In this document: piece by piece, positions 58,801 to 64,000 of the stretch
How positions within the stretch are numbered: the stretch's first letter is position 1
Layout: every line of letters begins with the position of its first letter
Assembly (NCBI GenBank): GCA_963691705.1
Contig: OY829541.1
Coordinates: forward strand, 53,615,931-53,679,930
From: Viola odorata
Taxonomy: Eukaryota; Streptophyta; Magnoliopsida; Malpighiales; Violaceae
Length of the DNA stretch: 64,000 nt
Direction of reading: 5' to 3'
Position numbers and translations under genes: made by a program
The notes under the pieces: model-generated
What the model was told of the DNA's origin: nothing
Database searches by the model: none
What the model saw: the letters and a program-made list of their open reading frames with translations, nothing else

Positions 58801-61177
58801 GTAATTTGTCCAGATCCTTAAACGGCTTTTCCTGGCTTCAAGCTCTGCAGCCTTCAGCCGCCGCTTAGCATCCTCTTCCATCATGTTTCCAGTCCAATCC
58901 ATATATTTACCCAAACCCTGCATTCATGAGGGATATTATATATAGAGAGTGGCAAACGATTATACAAGATTCCCATACAACTGAGGGGGAAAAAAAGTAT
59001 AGGCCCATCTTCAGGATCAAGAGGTAGAAAGATAAAGAGGTAAGACCACACAAAGGATATGGGGAAGTGGAGAACAAAGTAAATTCTCCATTGTTAGAAC
59101 ATCGACTAAAAATAAGCATTAATAAAAATAAGCATCTAAAATCACCGAAATAGTACGTACATTTGCTATAAGTTCCATTCCCAAGTCCTTGACTGATTCA
59201 CCATCGGGATAATATACAGACCCAATCACAATGTTGTACTTATCTACACCTTCCACGACAATACGGACCTACAAACCTCTTATCCTTTAGCACATACTGG
59301 ATACAAAGATGTGTGTATAACCACTAGTAAAACCATTCTGTAGTTACCTCTCTATTCAGAGTGTGAAGCTCAGTATAATATTTGGCTTCCATTGCAAACG
59401 GATCAGGTGCAACTTCACTAGCAGATGAGGCAGCAGCTGAGGCAGCAAGCCTCTGTGCAGAGGTTAAAGCTCGAGGCTCAGAAACATCTCCATTTGTCTC
59501 AACAGAAGCAGTTTGTGTTTCAACAACATTCTCTACAGCACCTCTTTTCCCCGTAGTCGGGCACTAATTCAGGAGGAAACAGATCATTAGGAAGAATATG
59601 GTGCTGCTTAGGGAAACTAATTCAGGAGGAAACACTACATAAGACCAATAGAAACAACATAAAACTTAGGGCAACTGCTGATTAAATTGTAAAACAAATA
59701 CCTGGACTCCCGCAACATACACTTGGACAAAATGAAAATCTGGGAGCAAGTAGACACGAAGGGTACTGCCATCACGAACATACTCAACAATACCTTGCAT
59801 GGGTCTGCCCTTGTTTGCAGCTAGCAGACCCATGCCATCAAAGTTATTATCAGTACCAATGGCAGAAGGTGGTAAATTTCTGATGGATGCCTCAGAAGCC
59901 CCCGGTTCCTACAATCAAAAACAAGAAGGGAAACTGCATTGAGTCACAAACAACTATAGTCCATAAACTATGAAAGAGAACAACACAGGAAGTCTAAACT
60001 CAAGTGTGCTGGATTTTTTTCTTGATCGTTATTGAATTAGGATAATGGGAAGCTTTAAAAACAGAGAGAACAACATTAACCAAAGAGCGGGAGCAAAAAG
60101 TGATACTCATCATTAAATAACAAGAGTGCATTTAGCACTCAACAAATAGAGTGCACATTTTCTTCTCCTGCAACAACTATAGAAGTCACAGGTCGATTTG
60201 AATGAAAGCACCTCTGTCAAAGAGCAATCTTTAAATTATATCATGACTGTTTAATTTAGGTAAACAACAAAAACAGAGAACTGCAGATTTACATAACATT
60301 GTCCAATAATATGCATTCATATCCAATCAACTAGAAAGGAGGAGTCTAGCTAACCTTACTCCATTTGCCCAGGCCTTGCTGTTTAGCTTGTTCCTCAGCA
60401 CGTAGCAGATCAGCAAGAAAAGGACTAGCTTCTCCTTTATGCTGGCCCTGATCCCGGACCTGCATAGATTAGATGAATTTAACAACTGAACAAAAAGTAA
60501 CAAAAAATCAAATACGAAAAACCTCTCTAAAAAAAGGCTGACCTTTGCCCAGCCTTCTGAAACAACTAGCAATGCAACATTTTTGTCACCAAGAAACACA
60601 GACCCAAATTCCCGACCAATGCTTGGCACTGTGTAATCTATCTTGAAAGTAACCTCCTATTAAACATTTTTTTAAAGAGCAAACAGAATCAGCTCCAGTA
60701 AGTGCAAATCAAAGAGACAACCATCTGAGCAACAGTAGCCCATCCATTTTGAAATACAGGAGACAACAAAAAAACACCTTTCCAATGCAGAGCTTTCTCA
60801 GATACTCCCTACTGTCCCAAGCAAATGGCTCATCAATTGTGCCTCGTCGTGCCTGACAAATTAAACACACAAAACTCAAATGAAACTCTACTTAAAGAAC
60901 GCAGTTAAAATTATAGTATTGTAGAAATAAAGAGCAATGCGAATATATATACATTAATTCTAAAATCCAAAATTATCATTATTACTTCTCAGAAAGAAGT
61001 CAAAGCTTTTACCAGTCTGGGAGCCATAAGAGAAGACAAAGTAATAGTCTTTTCAGGTGGAGGACCGGGCTTGTTGCTAGTAATGGCCATTATCACCAAG
61101 CAGTCGCCGGATGTCACGGCCTTCACTTTTCCTCTGTACCATCCTGTAGACCCCGCTGTTGATGCTGATGATGCCAT
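55832..61177 (-). CDS. TSN: Tudor staphylococcal nuclease (Tudor-SN / TSN)
   Basis: Sixteen exons, minus strand: 61177-61013, 60852-60778, 60656-60543, 60459-60355, 59908-59702, 59563-59348, 59268-59161, 58917-58747, 58665-58468, 58387-58028, 57950-57720, 57638-57450, 57074-56997, 56910-56716, 56543-56166, 56032-55832. Every exon is a whole number of codons, giving 996 residues (Arabidopsis proteins are about 990). Four SN-like domains (for example GDCLVIMAITSNKPGPPPEK, RGTIDEPFAWDSREYLRKL; GDCIIVADDSVPYG; RCPGRGEPYSDEAISLMRR), then a Tudor domain (PKKGDIVLAQFSADNSWNRA, FEVFYIDYGNQEGV, about 780-845) and a partial fifth SN fold at the end. Role: RNA-binding scaffold in stress granules and P-bodies, mRNA stability and stress tolerance, also seen at the ER. 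Intact. A 5' UTR intron (about 61518-61193) is likely. Confidence 0.98.
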
Positions 61178-61753
61178 GTCAACAGCTAAGATCTAAAGCG
61201 ATCACACGAGATAAACCAAATCAAAACCAAATCCAGGTAGAAACAGAAATCCAATACAGCAATTTACATAATTTTCACAAAAAATCCTTCAGATCCAAAA
61301 CATTCACGCCATTGAAAGGTAGCAGAAATCAGCTAAAAACCACCAGCATACGCGAATCAGGAGCATGCAATGGCACTACACTGTTATCCGATCGAAAGTT
61401 AAAATACAAAAAACAGCTCGATCTGTAACCCGATGAGGTACACTAATCTGATCGATTTACATGCAGAGCTCGCGATCTTGCTAATGTAAACGAAAACGAT
61501 GTCTGTCAGCTCAATTACCTCGATCTGACAATGATGTTAGTGAAGGAAGGAACAGAGGAAGGAAAAACAACACACGATACGACGGCGTATGGCAGAGCGG
61601 AAAACAAACTTGGAACAAACAGAGAAGGAGGGGGGTGAAGGGGGAGGAAGGGAGGGATATAAAGGAGGGAAGGAGAGGGAGGAGAATATTAAAATGCCCT
61701 TGGTGTTTCTGAAAAATTACGGGAGCTTTTGGTTTTGCTATATAATACTAATA

Positions 61754-61786
61754 CTCCCTCCGTCTTCTAATAAAAGACGGAGGGAC
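61754..61786. mobile_element. Minimal Stowaway stub (back-to-back termini)
   Basis: Perfect 12-bp inverted repeat TCCCTCCGTCTT (61755-61766) and AAGACGGAGGGA (61774-61785) separated by seven bases and flanked by TA on both sides. These are the terminal words of Stowaway/mariner elements, with almost all of the interior missing. Lies about 150 bases upstream of the Tudor-SN leader. Confidence 0.7.
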
Positions 61787-61789
61787 TAA

Positions 61790-64000
61790 TTATGATGCTA
61801 TGGAGTGCCTATCTTTGTCTAATCTTACCCGTTCGAGTGTTTGAACTTTGACGTATTGTTGGTGGGACCGGACATTGACGCCAATTGTGGTTGGGTTTTT
61901 TCTCTCTCTTTCTGCATCAAAATCTAACGCTGAATGTTTTTATTTACTAGTAACTTTTTACTTTTATTAGTACTACGAATAATTATATCTTTTGGGTGAA
62001 AAATGTTACTGCTACAAAAATCTAATTTAATGGTTGATGGTACTAATTTACTAAGTTTTGTCTCCTAACAAACTACTATTCCGGTCACCTTGAAATGCGT
62101 GCCGGAATAGTAAACGACATTTATTAAGGGACAGAGAAAGTAATTAATTAAGTTTATAAGAATAAAATTTTTTATAAAAAAAAATTGATAGATTTATGCT
62201 ACTAATTTTACCTACCTTGCCTATGGATTATTATTGTTTCGAATTCATGACTTTGATTTACCTGCCATATGTAGCTTACTTTTAATTTTCAACTTAATTA
62301 GTGATCTTATAAATAATAAAACTTAGTTAGTGAAAAAATCCAGAGGTTTTAGATTTCTTATAAGAGAAATTATCTTATCTTATTTGTATTCTAATCGAAG
62401 AAGGAAATGAATTTGGAATTTCATATTTGATTAACTGCTAAAGAACTTTTCTCTCTTATTACTTTATGAAAAACTCGGAGATAGAAGTTCAAATCCTAAC
62501 TCCTAAACAATCATAGTCAAATTATTGATTTCCTCCTTGTATTATGTCCTACATCGTTTTATAAACTTTTTTAATTAAAATTTTGATCTTATTAACTAAT
62601 GAGATTAAAATTCATCGATTAATTAAGTAACTATTTTTGTAATGGAGGTGACGGTAATAGATATCAAATAATAGTAACTTATTTGTTATAAAATTATAAA
62701 ACTGGCTTAAAAATGCAAATTCTCAAAAATCGTTGGATTTTATAATTATTTTATGTATATATTCCTTTATGATTTTATTTTATTTTGAAAATATCTATTT
62801 GTTTATAATGGTTGTTAATATCAAACAACTAACTCATTCTCGTAAATTATGAGATAAAAAAAATACTCTCGAGATATACCTAATTTCTCATATGTAACAC
62901 AAATATTTAAATTTCTCAATTTCTTCACCTTTTAACAAAAAAGAAAAATCATAGAACAATTAAACGTGTCATTTGCAAGTATTTATGGTATGAGTATCTT
63001 TTACTTTACAATGCATCTCTTTTTTTAGCAATTTTTTTGGTTGTGATACTTTATTTCTTGAAAGTGGTCAGCAAAAATCAATTACTACTACTTATAGATA
63101 AAATACAAGCATTAACTTTTGAAAAGGAAATATCACTCCCTGTGGTAAAAGTAAGACTGTAAAAAGGGAATGTATAGTAAGTGCCACGTGAGCCATGACA
63201 AGACAAGTAAATTTTGAAAGTACATGATGTGACGAAAGGAGGGGTGGTAAATTGGTAAATTCCATTTTTCTTTTTCTCTTTTCTTTTTTTGCCTTTTACG
63301 ACGACTTTTATGTTGGCGGTTTTTCTGTTCCACGTGGAAAACGCATGACCGTGCAACGATATGCTGTTGTTAGTGAGCACTGAGCAGCACGCACAGTCAT
63401 GTATGTTGACTATTTGACCGTACGAGTTAGCAGTTTTTTTTACCCAAAAAAGAAAAAAGAAAAAAAGTTACTAGCAGTTCTACACCATCTCTTAATTACT
63501 ACTAGTAGCACTTTTCCTCAGTTTACAAGTGTTAACAGTCAGAATTTTTGAATGACTTTTTTAAGAGCACTCTTTCGTGATTGAAGCTGAAGAGAAATTA
63601 TAAAAAGAAGATCCAACTCCCTCCCTGCTTTGAATGAGCAGCCCACGAGGGTTATTTCATTTTCACCTCCACTTTCATTTGAATCTTGCTATTCTTTTTC
63701 TACAAGCAGTCATAATCTTACGATATAATCCAACACCATCATTTTTAGGTGAGGTTAAAATCTAAATTCAAATCGATAATGGTCAACCAATAAACCATAT
63801 GCTTACTAGCTAATCCAGCACCATCTTCATCGCGGATCGTGACTTCTTGGTACCTTTCTTTATCATAAGGCAAAGATTCATCAAAAAGGACTCGCGAGAT
63901 AATTGTCAATCTTTTTCCAGGGCTTCGCTTGAACAAAAAGAAAACAGTTGCTCATCCAAAGCAAAGCATGCCGATCATGTTCCATTACAAGAGACCACGT
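61790..64000. other. AT-rich intergenic DNA at the window end
   Basis: No gene confidently seen. A minus-strand frame at 63745-63936 (FKRSPGKRLTIISRVLFDES and onward) looks protein-like and continues towards the window edge with a possible acceptor near 63938, but I recognise no family. 63240-63300 is a T/C-rich low-complexity tract. Confidence 0.4.

Overview
This is plant nuclear DNA, almost certainly from a core eudicot. It has GT/AG introns, AT-rich intergenic DNA, plant-type PPR genes, a plant Tudor-SN, calnexin, and many plant transposon families (mariner/Stowaway, PIF/Harbinger, hAT, MULE-type MITE, solo LTR, tRNA-derived SINE). I cannot name the species. The backbone genes match, from memory, an Arabidopsis block on chromosome 5 (At5g61780 TSN2, At5g61790 CNX1, At5g61800 PPR, At5g61810 APC1), here expanded by transposons and gene fragments.

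Layout. 1-2078 (+): 3' part of a calcium-regulated mitochondrial ATP-Mg/phosphate carrier. 5587-5668 (+): tRNA-Ser(AGA). 5755-7333 (+): PPR gene broken by a frameshift. 8899-9621 (+): small B12D/MLRQ-like membrane protein. 11466-27245: a four-level transposon nest. A mariner-like element is split by a 10.75-kb Harbinger element, which is split by a hAT-like element, which contains a second hAT-like element. The Harbinger element carries decayed transposase and Myb/SANT genes plus a captured piece of the host lysine-catabolism gene LKR/SDH. 28436-30043 (-): a second PPR gene, with an in-frame stop upstream that probably removes its N-terminus. 34035-34220 (+): a hairpin whose 5' arm carries what I recall as miR477.

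34930-46454 is rich in gene debris: calnexin exons 1-2, the tail of a ribosomal P-stalk protein, a LINE RNase H remnant, cohesin SCC3 exons 1-2, and the calnexin transmembrane exon. They lie around a recent tandem duplication of a pectin-methylesterase/invertase inhibitor gene; one copy has since received a solo LTR. 47771-50302 (-) is the intact calnexin gene and 55832-61177 (-) is an intact 16-exon Tudor-SN gene. The remaining DNA is AT-rich and apparently non-coding.

The intact genes are housekeeping: ER protein folding (calnexin), RNA metabolism and stress granules (Tudor-SN), mitochondrial adenine-nucleotide loading (APC), organelle RNA processing (PPRs) and cell-wall or sucrose enzyme inhibition (PMEI). 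I see no operon-like functional cluster. The novelty lies in genome restructuring: gene capture by Harbinger, fragment shuffling of calnexin and SCC3, and a probable MIR477 locus.
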